Assembly: GCF_042647465.1 (NCBI RefSeq)
Contig: NZ_JBHRVN010000004.1
Direction: 5' to 3' (one strand)
DNA: 64,000 bases
DNA from: Wagnerdoeblera intermedia
GTDB lineage: Bacteria > Pseudomonadota > Alphaproteobacteria > Rhodobacterales > Rhodobacteraceae
Below are positions 15,559 through 25,591 of the stretch, in pieces. Every line of letters starts with the position of its first letter. Position 1 is the stretch's first letter. The position numbers and the translations under genes are program-made. The notes under the pieces are model-generated. The model was not told the origin of the DNA and ran no database searches. It saw nothing but the letters and a program-made list of their open reading frames with translations.

Positions 15559-17067
15559 ATGCCCCGCGCCGCCGTTCTTCAGCTTTTCCACGAGGCCAAT
15601 GCCTTCACCCCGACCAAAGCCGATTACGATGGCTTTCTGCGCGCGCAATATGTGACCGGCGCGGCGGTGCGGGCTGAATTCGGGGCGACCTCAAACTGGC
15701 TCGGCGGCATTACCACGGCGCTGGATGCGGCCGGCTATGAGGTGAGCTTTGGTCTTTGCACCGGCTGCCTGCCCGGCGGCACGCTGGATCTGGCCTCTTA
15801 CCGGCGGCTTTGCGACGAGATTCTGGCCTCTTTTGATGCGATACTGGCCGAAGGCCCGGTCGATCTGGTCGCCCTGGCCCTGCATGGTGCTCTGCATGTC
15901 GAGGGCGAGCCGGAGCCTGAGACCCGACTGGCTGAGGCGGTCCGCGCCCGCATCGGGGCGGATGTGCCCCTGGGGGTCACCCTCGATTTCCACGCCAATC
16001 TTGAGCCGCGCCTGTGCGAGGTGGTCGATATCGCCATGGGCGGGCGGCTTTATCCGCATTCCGACACCAAAGAGCGCGGCGCGCGGATGATTGAGCTGCT
16101 GCGCGATCCGGCAAAGCCGCGCAGCCGGCGCTACCGCCTGCCGATCATGGTGCCGATGTCGGCGCAGACCTCGGACACCGCGCCTTTCTCGGAACTGGTG
16201 GCGCTGAGTGAGGACCTGAGCCTGCGTCCCGGCCTCAGCGATGTGGTGATGATGGGGGGCTTTCCCTATCACGACACCGATCAGGTCGGCACCTCGGTGC
16301 TGGTCACCGGCACCGACCGCGCCGCGATGGATCAGGCCTGCCGCGAGATGGCGGCCGCGCTGTGGTCGCGCCGCGAGGCCGCGCTGAGCCGCGCACCGCT
16401 CTGGGCTGAAGCCCGCGAGACCATCTTTGCGGCCGCCGCCCGGGGCCGTGTGGTGCTGGCGGATGCGGGCGACAATCCCGGCTCGGGCGGTGTGGCCGAT
16501 GTGGCAGATATTTTCCGCGATCTGGCACAAAGCGGCCTGGCCTTTGCCGCCGGCTTCCTGGTTGACCCGGAGGCGGTGAAAGCGGCGCAAAAGATTGGCG
16601 CGGGCAATCGCGGGGTCATCTCGATGGGACGTCTGCGCGACGGGTCGCCCTGGGAGACGGAGGTGCTGGTTGAGCGGCTCTCAGATCTGAAATACCGCAA
16701 TGAGGGCGCGAACCTGCAGGGGGAACTGCTGGAGGGCGGCGACAGCGCCATTCTGCGCATCGGTGAGGCAGGCCATATCATCCTGACGACCGAGCGTATT
16801 CAGGCCTATGACACTCAGGCTTTCCGCAGCCAGGGCATTGTGCTCGAAGAGAAATCCATCATCCACGTCAAATCCTCCAACCACTTCCGAACCTCCTATA
16901 CGCCGCTGGCCGAAGCAGGGGTCTTTGTGGTCGACAGCGGCGGTTTCGCCTCCACCGATGCGCGGGTCTTTCCTTTCACCCGCCGCGCCACCCAAATCCT
17001 GCCGCTGAAAGATCTGAGCGAGGCGGAGTGGACGGCGTTGATTGACGAAGAAATCGCCCTGCCCTGA
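15559..17067 (+). CDS. M81 family metallopeptidase (MlrC-like)
   Basis: Zinc metallopeptidase (502 aa) of the MlrC/microcystinase C family. MlrC cleaves the last, tetrapeptide-level intermediates of microcystin breakdown, but most homologues have no known substrate. Motifs seen: FHEANAFTP at the N-terminus, LHGALHVEGEPEPE, LDFHANLEP, the PHSDTKERG metal-site segment, and GDNPGSGG in the C-terminal domain. The length is normal and no signal peptide is seen, so it is cytoplasmic. It sits directly behind a LacI regulator and near a Dpp-type importer, suggesting that it acts on an imported peptide-like compound. Confidence 0.9.
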   Translation: MPRAAVLQLFHEANAFTPTKADYDGFLRAQYVTGAAVRAEFGATSNWLGGITTALDAAGYEVSFGLCTGCLPGGTLDLASYRRLCDEILASFDAILAEGPVDLVALALHGALHVEGEPEPETRLAEAVRARIGADVPLGVTLDFHANLEPRLCEVVDIAMGGRLYPHSDTKERGARMIELLRDPAKPRSRRYRLPIMVPMSAQTSDTAPFSELVALSEDLSLRPGLSDVVMMGGFPYHDTDQVGTSVLVTGTDRAAMDQACREMAAALWSRREAALSRAPLWAEARETIFAAAARGRVVLADAGDNPGSGGVADVADIFRDLAQSGLAFAAGFLVDPEAVKAAQKIGAGNRGVISMGRLRDGSPWETEVLVERLSDLKYRNEGANLQGELLEGGDSAILRIGEAGHIILTTERIQAYDTQAFRSQGIVLEEKSIIHVKSSNHFRTSYTPLAEAGVFVVDSGGFASTDARVFPFTRRATQILPLKDLSEAEWTALIDEEIALP

Positions 17068-17083
17068 GGGCTGCCGGAGAAAC

Positions 17084-17114
17084 AAAAGGCGCTCTCAGAT
17101 GAGAGCGCCTTTTT
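17084..17114. terminator. bidirectional terminator
   Basis: AAAAGGCGCTCTC, 4-base loop AGAT, GAGAGCGCCTTTTT. It lies between the convergent mlrC-like gene and the amidohydrolase gene, with an A-run and T-run flanking a 9-bp GC stem. Confidence 0.92.
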
Positions 17115-17136
17115 CAGTCCTCACAGTCACTGCCGC

Positions 17137-18342
17137 TCAGACCGGCAGGCCGTCTTTCAGCACAGCCTGCAGATGCTGCGCGAAGGCCGGCAGCACGCCC
17201 GGCTCCAGCGGGTTGGCGTTCAGGATGCAAAGATCGGCGCGGAAGCCCACGGCAACCTGGCCAAGGCTCTCCTCCATGCGGATCAGCCTTGCGCCGTTGA
17301 TCGTCGCCTGCTGCAAAAGACCCAGCGGCGGGATCACATCGGCGCGCAGCGCAAATTCATCCAGCTGGCGGCTCTGCATCGGCCCGATCAGATCGGTGCC
17401 ATAGGCCATGGGAATGCCCGCCTTCCACGCCAGTTCCAGCGCATTGACGCCACCTTCCAGCACCACCCGGATTTTCTCCAGCCGGTCGGCAGGAAAGCCG
17501 CTTTCCAGCCCCACCTCATGGATGGCGCGGAAGATCGACAGCGTCGGCGTGAGCCAGGCCCCCTTTTCCACCATCAGCGCCACGGTCTCGGGATCGATCA
17601 GATTGCCATGCTCGATCGAGCGCACCCCGCAGCGCACCGCCCGCGCAACCGAGCGCGCGGTATAGGTATGCGAGACGACGTAAAGGTTCGCCATTTCGGC
17701 TTCATCGACGATGGCGCGGATCTCATCTTCAGAGAACTGATCCGAAGTGATGCGGTCGGTGGGCGAGGAAATCCCGCCGTTGGCCATGATCTTGATGTGA
17801 TGCGCGCCCCGGCGGATTTCATCGCGCGCCGCGCGGCGCACCTCATCCACCCCGTCGCAGCGGCGGCCAAGGCTGTATTGCGCATAGGCGGGCTCTTCGA
17901 GATTGCCGCCCATGCCCCGGTGATCGCCGTGCCCGCCCGAGGGCGAAAGCGCCTTGCCGCCGTAAAGCAGCCGCGGGCCCTTAATCAGCCCCTCTTCGAC
18001 CGCTTTCGCCAGACCAAAATCAGCCCCGCCCACATCGCGCACGGTGGTAAAGCCGCGTCTGAGCATGTCATTCAGAACCACGCCCGCACGCTGCGCCACA
18101 TAGCCCGGGGAGGCATAGGGCAGCGTGCCAAGATCAGCCGTATAGGCAATGGCATGGACATGGGCATCGATCAGCCCCGGGATCACAAAGCCGCCCCGGG
18201 CGTCCAGCACATCTGCCCCCGCCGGGGCCGCCCCGTCCCCGATCGCGCGGATCACGCCGCCTTCGAGAGTCAGCGTCGTCCCGCCCGAGACAGCGCCGCT
18301 TTGCACATCAACGATATGGGCGTTTTTCACAAAAACAGACAT
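17137..18342 (-). CDS. metal-dependent amidohydrolase family protein
   Basis: A 401-residue binuclear-metal hydrolase of the imidazolonepropionase/prolidase-like amidohydrolase group. The metal ligands are visible: DAHVHA near residue 60, Lys in HIKIMANGG near 185 (probable carboxylated lysine), His in VVSHTYT near 225, IEHG near 245, and YGTDL near 320. No signal peptide. Members hydrolyse cyclic amides or Xaa-Arg/Lys/Pro dipeptides; the exact substrate cannot be told. It is transcribed with or next to the binding-protein gene upstream (separated by a terminator-like hairpin), facing the M81 peptidase. Confidence 0.85.
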   Translation of the reverse strand: MSVFVKNAHIVDVQSGAVSGGTTLTLEGGVIRAIGDGAAPAGADVLDARGGFVIPGLIDAHVHAIAYTADLGTLPYASPGYVAQRAGVVLNDMLRRGFTTVRDVGGADFGLAKAVEEGLIKGPRLLYGGKALSPSGGHGDHRGMGGNLEEPAYAQYSLGRRCDGVDEVRRAARDEIRRGAHHIKIMANGGISSPTDRITSDQFSEDEIRAIVDEAEMANLYVVSHTYTARSVARAVRCGVRSIEHGNLIDPETVALMVEKGAWLTPTLSIFRAIHEVGLESGFPADRLEKIRVVLEGGVNALELAWKAGIPMAYGTDLIGPMQSRQLDEFALRADVIPPLGLLQQATINGARLIRMEESLGQVAVGFRADLCILNANPLEPGVLPAFAQHLQAVLKDGLPV

Positions 18343-18362
18343 CGGGTCTCTTTCATAAAGCC

Positions 18363-18393
18363 AAAAGCCGGGCCACCCTCTGGGCAGCCCGGC
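18363..18393 (-). terminator. terminator of the solute-binding protein gene
   Basis: On the minus strand GCCGGGC, 13-base loop, GCCCGGC, TTTT. It lies between the binding-protein stop and the amidohydrolase start, so it should reduce readthrough and allow higher expression of the binding protein. Confidence 0.7.
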
Positions 18394-18416
18394 CTTGTCT
18401 CAGGCCAGGGGCCTGA

Positions 18417-19919
18417 TCATTCCGTGATGCGTACGCGGTTCAGGAACAGGTTTTCATTCGGCAGCGGTTTGAAGTCGATGTTCTTCGCCGCCCCATAGAT
18501 CACCGAGGCCTGATAAAGCGGGATCATGTAAAGCTGCTCTGCGTTGATCTCATGGACGCGCTTGTAAAGCTCAAGACGCTTGTCCTGGTCGATGGTCACG
18601 CGGGCCTCTTCCAGCAGGGCGTCAAGCTCTGCGTTCTCGGCGCTGGCCCAGGCGCTCTTGGAGTTCAGGAGTGAATAAAGCACGCCATCCGCATCCTGGC
18701 AGCCGCAGCTCCAGCGACCGAAAGCGGTGCCGGGGGTGGTCTGGCGGTCGGACTGCATCAGCTTCATCCAGTTCGCCATATCACCCGATTCGATCTCTGC
18801 GGTCAGGCCGACTTCCGCCAGCATCTGCTGAATGGCCTGCACAACGCGCGGATCATAGGTCGGCGTGGTCAGCAGCTTGAAGGGGGTCTTCGCCTTCTCG
18901 CCAACTTCCGCCACCAGGGCGCGGGCCTTCTCGACATCATAGTCCGGCGCGGTAATGCCTTCGACGTGCCCGAAAGAAACCGGGGTCGTCATCTGGTTCA
19001 GAACAGCGTCATAGCCACCCAGAATGCCCTCAACGATGCCCTCTTTATCGATGGCATGAGCAATCGCCTGACGAATGCGCAGATCATCCAGCGGCTCAAC
19101 ACTGGGGTTCAGCGCAAAGAAGGCCAGACGCTCTCCCAGAACCGGCAGCACTTTGCCTTCACCCGAGGCTTCGAGCTGATCGGCGAGATCATTGTCAAAG
19201 TTCGCTGCAATATCGGTCACACCCGCCTGGATATTGGCAATCCGGGTCGCCCCATCGGGGACCGAGCGGAAGGAAGCCTGCGGGAACTGGCCTTTCTCGC
19301 CCCAATATTCGTCGTTGCGCGTGACCAGCACCTCAACGCCACGGGTCCATTTGGCGAATTTATAGGGCCCCGAGCCGACCGGGTTCAGGTTGAACTCTTC
19401 TTTCGAGACTTTGCCTGCCACATGCTCAGGCACAATCGACAGCTTCGTCAGCTGCGCCATCAGCACCGGATAGGGGCCTTTGGTGGTCAGAACGACGGTG
19501 GTGTCATCCCTGGCTTCCGCCTTTTCGATCTGGTTGAACTGGCCGTTCTGCGGGCTGGCATATTCGGGCGAGATCATACGGTTGACCGAGAAGGCCACAT
19601 CCTTCGCGGTCAGCTTCACGCCGTCATGGAAGGTGACGTCATCGCGGATTTTGAATTCGACTTCCGTATCCGACAGATAGGTCCAGGAGGTCGCAATCTG
19701 CGGCTGGATCGCGCCGGTCTCATCACGGGTCAGCATATTGTCGAAGATATTGCGATAGACCGTGTAGCTTGCCACGTCCCATTGGCCATGGGGATCGAGC
19801 GAGGCGGGTTCAGCCACAAAATCCACGACCAGGGTCTCTTTCGCCGCCAGCGGCGCAGCAAAACCCGAAAGCGAAGTGGCCGCCAGAAGGGCCGCGGTGA
19901 CCCAGGATTTCAGAGCCAT
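18417..19919 (-). CDS. ABC transporter substrate-binding protein, family 5 (peptide type)
   Basis: Periplasmic peptide/opine-type binding protein (500 aa). It has a Sec signal peptide (ALKSWVTAALLAATSLSGFA, cleavage near APLAAKE) and the family's conserved blocks: DFVAEPASLDPHGQWD, YRNIFDNMLTRDE, FKIRDDVTFHDGVKLTAKDVAFSVNR, and PVGSGPYKFAKW. The length is normal. It is encoded divergently from the gntR-dppBCDF operon with 292 bases between, and almost certainly delivers ligand to that transporter. The ribosome site is weak. Its GSCGCQDAD-like segment (RWSCGCQDADG) near the ligand pocket is unusual and could mark specificity. Confidence 0.9.
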   Translation of the reverse strand: MALKSWVTAALLAATSLSGFAAPLAAKETLVVDFVAEPASLDPHGQWDVASYTVYRNIFDNMLTRDETGAIQPQIATSWTYLSDTEVEFKIRDDVTFHDGVKLTAKDVAFSVNRMISPEYASPQNGQFNQIEKAEARDDTTVVLTTKGPYPVLMAQLTKLSIVPEHVAGKVSKEEFNLNPVGSGPYKFAKWTRGVEVLVTRNDEYWGEKGQFPQASFRSVPDGATRIANIQAGVTDIAANFDNDLADQLEASGEGKVLPVLGERLAFFALNPSVEPLDDLRIRQAIAHAIDKEGIVEGILGGYDAVLNQMTTPVSFGHVEGITAPDYDVEKARALVAEVGEKAKTPFKLLTTPTYDPRVVQAIQQMLAEVGLTAEIESGDMANWMKLMQSDRQTTPGTAFGRWSCGCQDADGVLYSLLNSKSAWASAENAELDALLEEARVTIDQDKRLELYKRVHEINAEQLYMIPLYQASVIYGAAKNIDFKPLPNENLFLNRVRITE

Positions 19920-20211
19920 CAGTTCAATCCATTGCCGGGGGCGGAGCCTGTCCGCCGATTATTCTGAGATCGCAGTTTGCGCGACTACCATGGCCAAAAG
20001 CTGTCACAACGGCTCGATTCCTGCAATGCTCGCGGCATTCCCTTTTTCAGCGCATCTCAGGGAGGCTGTTCTTTTCCCGGTGAGCACCGGAGAAATTTCT
20101 TTCCAATGGAGCGATTTATCCTTTCCGTTCATGCGATTCAGGCGGATCGGGTTTGAAATCTCTGCAAAGAGCAGGCTTTTCAAAGCTTCGGCGCGATGGC
20201 ATCAAGCGAAC

Positions 20212-20967
20212 ATGACTGAGATACCAGATCACACCACGCCAGAGGCTCCGGCCTCTCCCGCGACAGGCGACAGCCTGCAGGCGACGCGCATCCTGCGCGA
20301 CGCGATCGTTTCCTGCGTGCTGCCCCCCGGGGCGCGGCTCTCAGAGGTGGTTCTGGCGCGCGATTTTGACATCGGGCGCGGCGCGTTGCGCGCGGCCCTC
20401 AGGGCGCTGCAGGAAAGCGGCCTGGTGTCTTCCAGCCCCCGCAGCGGCTGGCGCGTCACCCCGGTCTCGGCCCCCGAGATCCGCGAAGTCTGCGCCGCCC
20501 GCCGCCATCTGGAGCCGATCCTGACCACCGCCACGCTCGATGAGCTGGCCCGCGAAAAGCTGGCCGCCCTGGCGGGTCGCCACGCCGCACTGATGCAGCG
20601 CTTTGATGATGATCCGACCGGCTCTGCCGCCATCCGCGCCGCAGAGCGCGAGATCATCGAAAGCGTGGCAGAGGCGCTGTCGATGCCCATGGTGCAGGGC
20701 TGGCTGAATGATCTCTGGGACCGCTCAGTCCGGCTGGTGAACTTTTTTGAAGACACCGGCCCGGTCCGCTATACGCCGGCCCCCCGCGCCCGCCTTGTTC
20801 AGGCCCTGACGGAGGGCCGCCGCAATGAGGCGCTGGAGCATCTTCAAGCTGCCAACCGCGCGCTGGAGACCTGGCTTCTCGAGCGCTTTCTCGAATCCGG
20901 TGCCCGGGTGCAGAGCGGCCGTCCCGCCCCTGCCCGTCGCCGCCGCGCCGCTCAGGTGACCTCATGA
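20212..20967 (+). CDS. GntR family regulator (FadR/FCD type)
   Basis: A 251-residue regulator. The winged helix-turn-helix lies near residues 22-85 (RILRDAIVSCVLPPGARLSEVVLARDF, then GRGALRAALRALQESGLVSSSPRSGWRV), and an all-helical FCD-type effector domain follows. ATG 20212 is chosen because the family N-terminus starts there; its ribosome site is weak. The stop overlaps the next start (ATGA), so the regulator is the first gene of the transporter operon and probably autoregulates it and the divergent binding-protein gene. The 292-base upstream gap holds no further gene. Confidence 0.85.
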   Translation: MTEIPDHTTPEAPASPATGDSLQATRILRDAIVSCVLPPGARLSEVVLARDFDIGRGALRAALRALQESGLVSSSPRSGWRVTPVSAPEIREVCAARRHLEPILTTATLDELAREKLAALAGRHAALMQRFDDDPTGSAAIRAAEREIIESVAEALSMPMVQGWLNDLWDRSVRLVNFFEDTGPVRYTPAPRARLVQALTEGRRNEALEHLQAANRALETWLLERFLESGARVQSGRPAPARRRRAAQVTS

Positions 20968-21890
20968 TCCTTTTTCTTGCCCGGCGCCTGCTGCAGTCGC
21001 TGATCGCAATTCTCGGCGTCATGACGCTGATCTTCTTTCTGCAGCGCCTCTCGGGCGATCCGGTTCTGCTGCTGGTGCCGCAGGATGCCTCGGCGGCGGA
21101 TATTGAGCGGATGCGGGTGGCGCTTGGATTTGACCGCCCGCTGATGGTGCAATATCTGGCCTACTTAGGCGATCTGCTGCGCTTTGATCTGGGCCAGTCT
21201 ATCGTGCAGAACGTGCCGGTCTGGGATCTGATCAAAAGCCGCCTGCCCTATACCCTCGGGCTGGCCGCCGGGGCACTTGTGGTGGCCTGCGGCATCGGCA
21301 TTCCGCTGGGCGTCATTATGGCGATGCGGCGCGGCAGGGCTGAGGCCCGGGCCGCAACCGGGCTTGCGCTGGCCGGACAGTCGCTGCCGACCTTCTGGTC
21401 TGCGATCCTTCTGATCATGATTTTCGCGGTCTGGCTGAAATGGCTGCCCCCCTCAGGAGCGCGGAGCTTTGATTCGGTGATCCTGCCCGCGATCAGCCTT
21501 GGGATCCTGTCCATGGCGACCTTTGCCCGCGTCACCCGCACCGCGGTGCTGGAGGAACTGGGCAAGGGCTATGTCCGCACGGGCCGCTCGAAGGGGCTGT
21601 CGCAGTTCACCATTCTGCTGCGCCACATCAGCCGCAATGCCTCGGTTCCGCTGGTGACCATCTCGGCGCTTGAGATCGCCAACCTGCTGGCGGGGGCTGT
21701 GGTGGTCGAAAGCGTCTTTGCCTGGCCGGGTCTGGGCCAGCTGACCGTTCAGGCGATCAATGCGCGGGATTTCACTCTGGTGCAGGGGATCGTGATGCTG
21801 GGCGCGGTCACGGCCATTCTGCTCAACCTGATTGCGGATCTGCTTTACGGGCTGATCGATCCGCGCATTCGTGTGACGGGGGGCCGCTGA
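20964..21890 (+). CDS. Dpp/Opp-type ABC transporter permease (DppB-like)
   Basis: First permease (308 aa) of a peptide-type importer. It shows the family N-terminal helix (FLARRLLQSLIAILGVMTLIFFLQRL) with GDPV following, five to six further membrane helices, and the EAA loop EELGKGYVRTGRSKGLSQFTILLRH that contacts the ATPases. It overlaps the gntR stop by four bases and is followed after one base by the second permease. Confidence 0.93.
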   Translation: MILFLARRLLQSLIAILGVMTLIFFLQRLSGDPVLLLVPQDASAADIERMRVALGFDRPLMVQYLAYLGDLLRFDLGQSIVQNVPVWDLIKSRLPYTLGLAAGALVVACGIGIPLGVIMAMRRGRAEARAATGLALAGQSLPTFWSAILLIMIFAVWLKWLPPSGARSFDSVILPAISLGILSMATFARVTRTAVLEELGKGYVRTGRSKGLSQFTILLRHISRNASVPLVTISALEIANLLAGAVVVESVFAWPGLGQLTVQAINARDFTLVQGIVMLGAVTAILLNLIADLLYGLIDPRIRVTGGR

Positions 21891-21891
21891 G

Positions 21892-22737
21892 ATGGCATCT
21901 TCACTTCTTGCCAGCGCCCGCACGCATAAGATGCTGCTGCCCTTTTTGCTGATCATGGTGCTGCTGGTGCTGGTCGCGGTCTTTGCGCCGCTGATCGCGC
22001 CCCATGATCCGGCCTCGCAAAACCTGATGGCGCGGCTGAAAGCGCCGGGCTTTGAATCGCGCGGCAATTTCTATCTGCTGGGCACCGATGAGATCGGCCG
22101 CGATATCCTGTCGCGGGTGATCTACGGGGCCCGGGTTTCGCTGCTGGTGGCCTTCAGTTCCGTGATCCTGTCAGGCGTTGTCGGCACGCTTCTGGGCGTC
22201 ATTGCCAGCACCCGCCGCGGCTGGGTGGAGACGCTGATCATGCGGGCCGCCGATATCGTGCTCTCCGTCCCGGCCCTGCTGCTGGCGATCATCTCGGTGG
22301 CGATCATCGGGCCAAGCCTGACCAATGTGGTGGTGGTCCTCGCCCTCACCCGCTGGCCGCGCTATGCCCGCGTGGCCTACGGCCAGACCCTGAGCCTCTC
22401 CAGCGCGGCCTTCGTGCGGCTGGCGCAGTTCAGCGGCGTCTCGCAGCCCCGCATCATCCTGCGCCACATCCTGCCCAATATCGCGGGTGCGCTGATCGTG
22501 GTGGCCACGCTGGAATTCGGGCTGATGGTGCTCTTTGAGGCCTCGCTCTCCTTCCTGGGTCTGGGCGTGCAGCCCCCGACCGCAAGCTGGGGCTCCATGC
22601 TGGCGGTGGGTAAAAACTATGTGGCTCAGGCCTGGTGGATCGCCACGATCCCGGGACTTTGCCTTTTTCTTCTGGTGCTTTCGGTGAATGTGATCGGCGA
22701 TCACTTCCGCGACCGCATCGAGACCGGTCATCGGTAA
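21892..22737 (+). CDS. Dpp/Opp-type ABC transporter permease (DppC-like)
   Basis: Second permease (281 aa). A single N-terminal helix precedes APLIAPHDPASQN and the conserved FYLLGTDEIGRDILSRVIYGARVS segment that defines DppC/OppC proteins; the EAA loop is visible around SAAFVRLAQFSGVSQPRIILRH. Length and topology are normal. It forms the membrane pore with the preceding DppB-like protein. Confidence 0.93.
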   Translation: MASSLLASARTHKMLLPFLLIMVLLVLVAVFAPLIAPHDPASQNLMARLKAPGFESRGNFYLLGTDEIGRDILSRVIYGARVSLLVAFSSVILSGVVGTLLGVIASTRRGWVETLIMRAADIVLSVPALLLAIISVAIIGPSLTNVVVVLALTRWPRYARVAYGQTLSLSSAAFVRLAQFSGVSQPRIILRHILPNIAGALIVVATLEFGLMVLFEASLSFLGLGVQPPTASWGSMLAVGKNYVAQAWWIATIPGLCLFLLVLSVNVIGDHFRDRIETGHR

Positions 22738-22746
22738 GGAGCGCTT

Positions 22747-23714
<968 letters not shown>

Positions 23715-23718
<4 letters not shown>

Positions 23719-24695
23719 CTGCGCCGCTTCTTGAGGTCCGTGACCTTCACGTCCGCTACCCGATCCGCGGCGGCCTTTGGGGCGGTCAGGTCGGCGAAGT
23801 AAAGGCCGTAAGTGGTGTCTCCCTCTCGCTGAACCCCGGCGAAAGCCTGGCGGTGGTAGGGGAATCGGGCTGCGGCAAATCCACCCTCGGCAATGCGATC
23901 CTCGGCCTGACCCGCCCCACGGAAGGCAGCGTGAGGTTTGAGGGCGAGGCCCTCTCAGCCTCCACCACGGCAGAGCGCCGGGCGCTGGCGGCAAAGATGC
24001 AGGTCGTCTGGCAGGACCCCGTCTCGGCGCTTGATCCGAAGATGACGGTGGGCCAGTCGCTGGCAGAGCCGCTCGAAGCCCAAGGGTATCTGAGTGCAGC
24101 GGCGATCCGCGAGCGGGTGGCGGAACTGCTGAGCCTGGTGGGCCTGCATCCCGATCACGCAACACGCCGGCCGCATGAATTTTCCGGCGGGCAGCGCCAG
24201 CGTCTGGTCATCGGGCGCGCCCTTGCGGCTGAGCCGAAGCTTCTGGTGCTCGATGAGCCGGTCTCGGCGCTTGATGTATCGATCCGTTCGCAGATCCTGA
24301 ACCTGCTTCTTGATCTGCAAAAGCGGCTGGGGCTGGCCTATCTTTTCATCAGCCATGACCTGTCCGTCGTTCGCCATTTCGCGGACCGCGTGGCGGTGAT
24401 GTACTTGGGAAAAATCGTTGAAAGCGGCCCCACACAGGCGCTTTTTGCCGATCCGCGCCATCCCTATACCCAGGCGCTTCTCTCAGCCGTGCCCCTGCCC
24501 GAAGCGGGTGCCCGCGCGCGGCGCAGCCGCATCCTTCTGAGCGGCGATCTGCCCAGCCCCGCCAATCCGCCGCCCGGCTGCGTGTTCTCCACCCGCTGCC
24601 CGATCGCCGCTGAGGAATGCCGCCTGTCGATGCCCGCGCTGCACCAGGGCAGCAAAGGCACGGAGCTGGCCTGCCATCTGCGCGAACCGGGCTGA
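23715..24695 (+). CDS. Dpp/Opp-type ABC transporter ATP-binding protein (DppF-like)
   Basis: Second ATPase (326 aa). Walker A GESGCGKST near residue 50, signature FSGGQRQRLVIGRAL near 156, Walker B LLVLDEPVSALDVS, and the C-terminal CVFSTRCPIAAEEC extension. It completes the importer BCDF with the divergent binding protein at 18417. It ends 6 bases before the deacetylase-like gene, which is probably in the same operon. Confidence 0.93.
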
Positions 24696-24701
24696 GCCGC
24701 G

Positions 24702-25557
24702 ATGCATCAGCCCTATCCCTGGCCCGAGGGGAAACGCGCGGCCTTCGTCTTTTCGATGGATGTCGACAGCGACAGCCCCTGGGCCTGGATCAACCGCGAC
24801 CGCAGCGGGCCGCTTTACCTCTCGCATCTGGAGCAGCGCCGCTTTGGCCTGCGCGAGGGGATCTGGCGGGTGCTGGATCTGCTTGAACGTTTTGACATCA
24901 GGGGCAGCTTCTATGTGCCAGGCGCGGTGGCTGAAGCGCATCCTTATCTGCTGCCCCGGTTGATCGCGGGCGGGCATGAAGTGGGGCTGCACGGCTGGTT
25001 TCATGAATTCGTCACCGAAATCAGCGATGCAGAGTTTTCCGAGGCGCTGGAGCGCTCGCTTGACCTCTTTCACCGTCAGACCGGCCAGCGCCCCCCGGGG
25101 CTTTCGCTCTCCGGCCTGGGAGATGACGCCGCATATGCTGGCTGAGGTGCAGCGGCTCGGGCTTTACGACAGTTCTCTCTCGGGCTTCGATCATCCCTAT
25201 CAGATCGGCGGCGTGACGGAAATTCCGGTGCAATGGGCCATGGATGACGCGGTCTATTGGAAGTTCTTAGGCGGCGGCGGGGATCTGGCCCCGCCCTTCG
25301 CCCCCGCGCAGGTGCTGGAGATCTGGCAGCAGGAATGGCGCGGGCTGCAGGACTTCGGCGGCCTGCTGATGCTGACGGTGCATGACTATATCACCCCGCG
25401 CGCGCATCGCCTGAAGGTTCTGGAGACCCTGCTGGCAGAAGTGCGCGAGACCCCGGGGGCCTGGATCGCGCGGGCCTGTGATCTTGCCGACTGGCACAAC
25501 AGCCTCAGCGAAAAACATCACTGGCAGGCCAGTCCCACGGCCCCCGCCGGTCCCTAG
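24702..25557 (+). pseudogene. frameshifted polysaccharide deacetylase family (NodB-fold) hydrolase
   Basis: Two overlapping frames form one 284-residue protein. The first (from ATG 24702) reads AFVFSMDVDSDSPWAW with the metal-binding Asp, then HEVGLHGWFHEFV with the metal His pair, and stops early at 25145. The second continues FRSPAWEMTPHMLAEVQRLGLYDSSL to 25557. They meet at C6G4 (25091-25100); removing one base restores QRPPGFRSPAWEM, a standard family motif. Intact relatives act on N-acylated or cyclic amide compounds as well as sugars. Placement behind dppF suggests hydrolysis of the imported substrate. The break may be a sequencing error or a real lesion. Confidence 0.75.
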
Positions 25558-25558
25558 C

Positions 25559-25590
25559 AAAAAGCCCCCGGCCTGACACCGGGGGCTTTT
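25559..25590. terminator. bidirectional terminator
   Basis: AAAAA, GCCCCCGG, 7-base loop, CCGGGGGC, TTTT, between the convergent deacetylase-like and FAD oxidoreductase genes. Confidence 0.9.
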
Positions 25591-25591
25591 G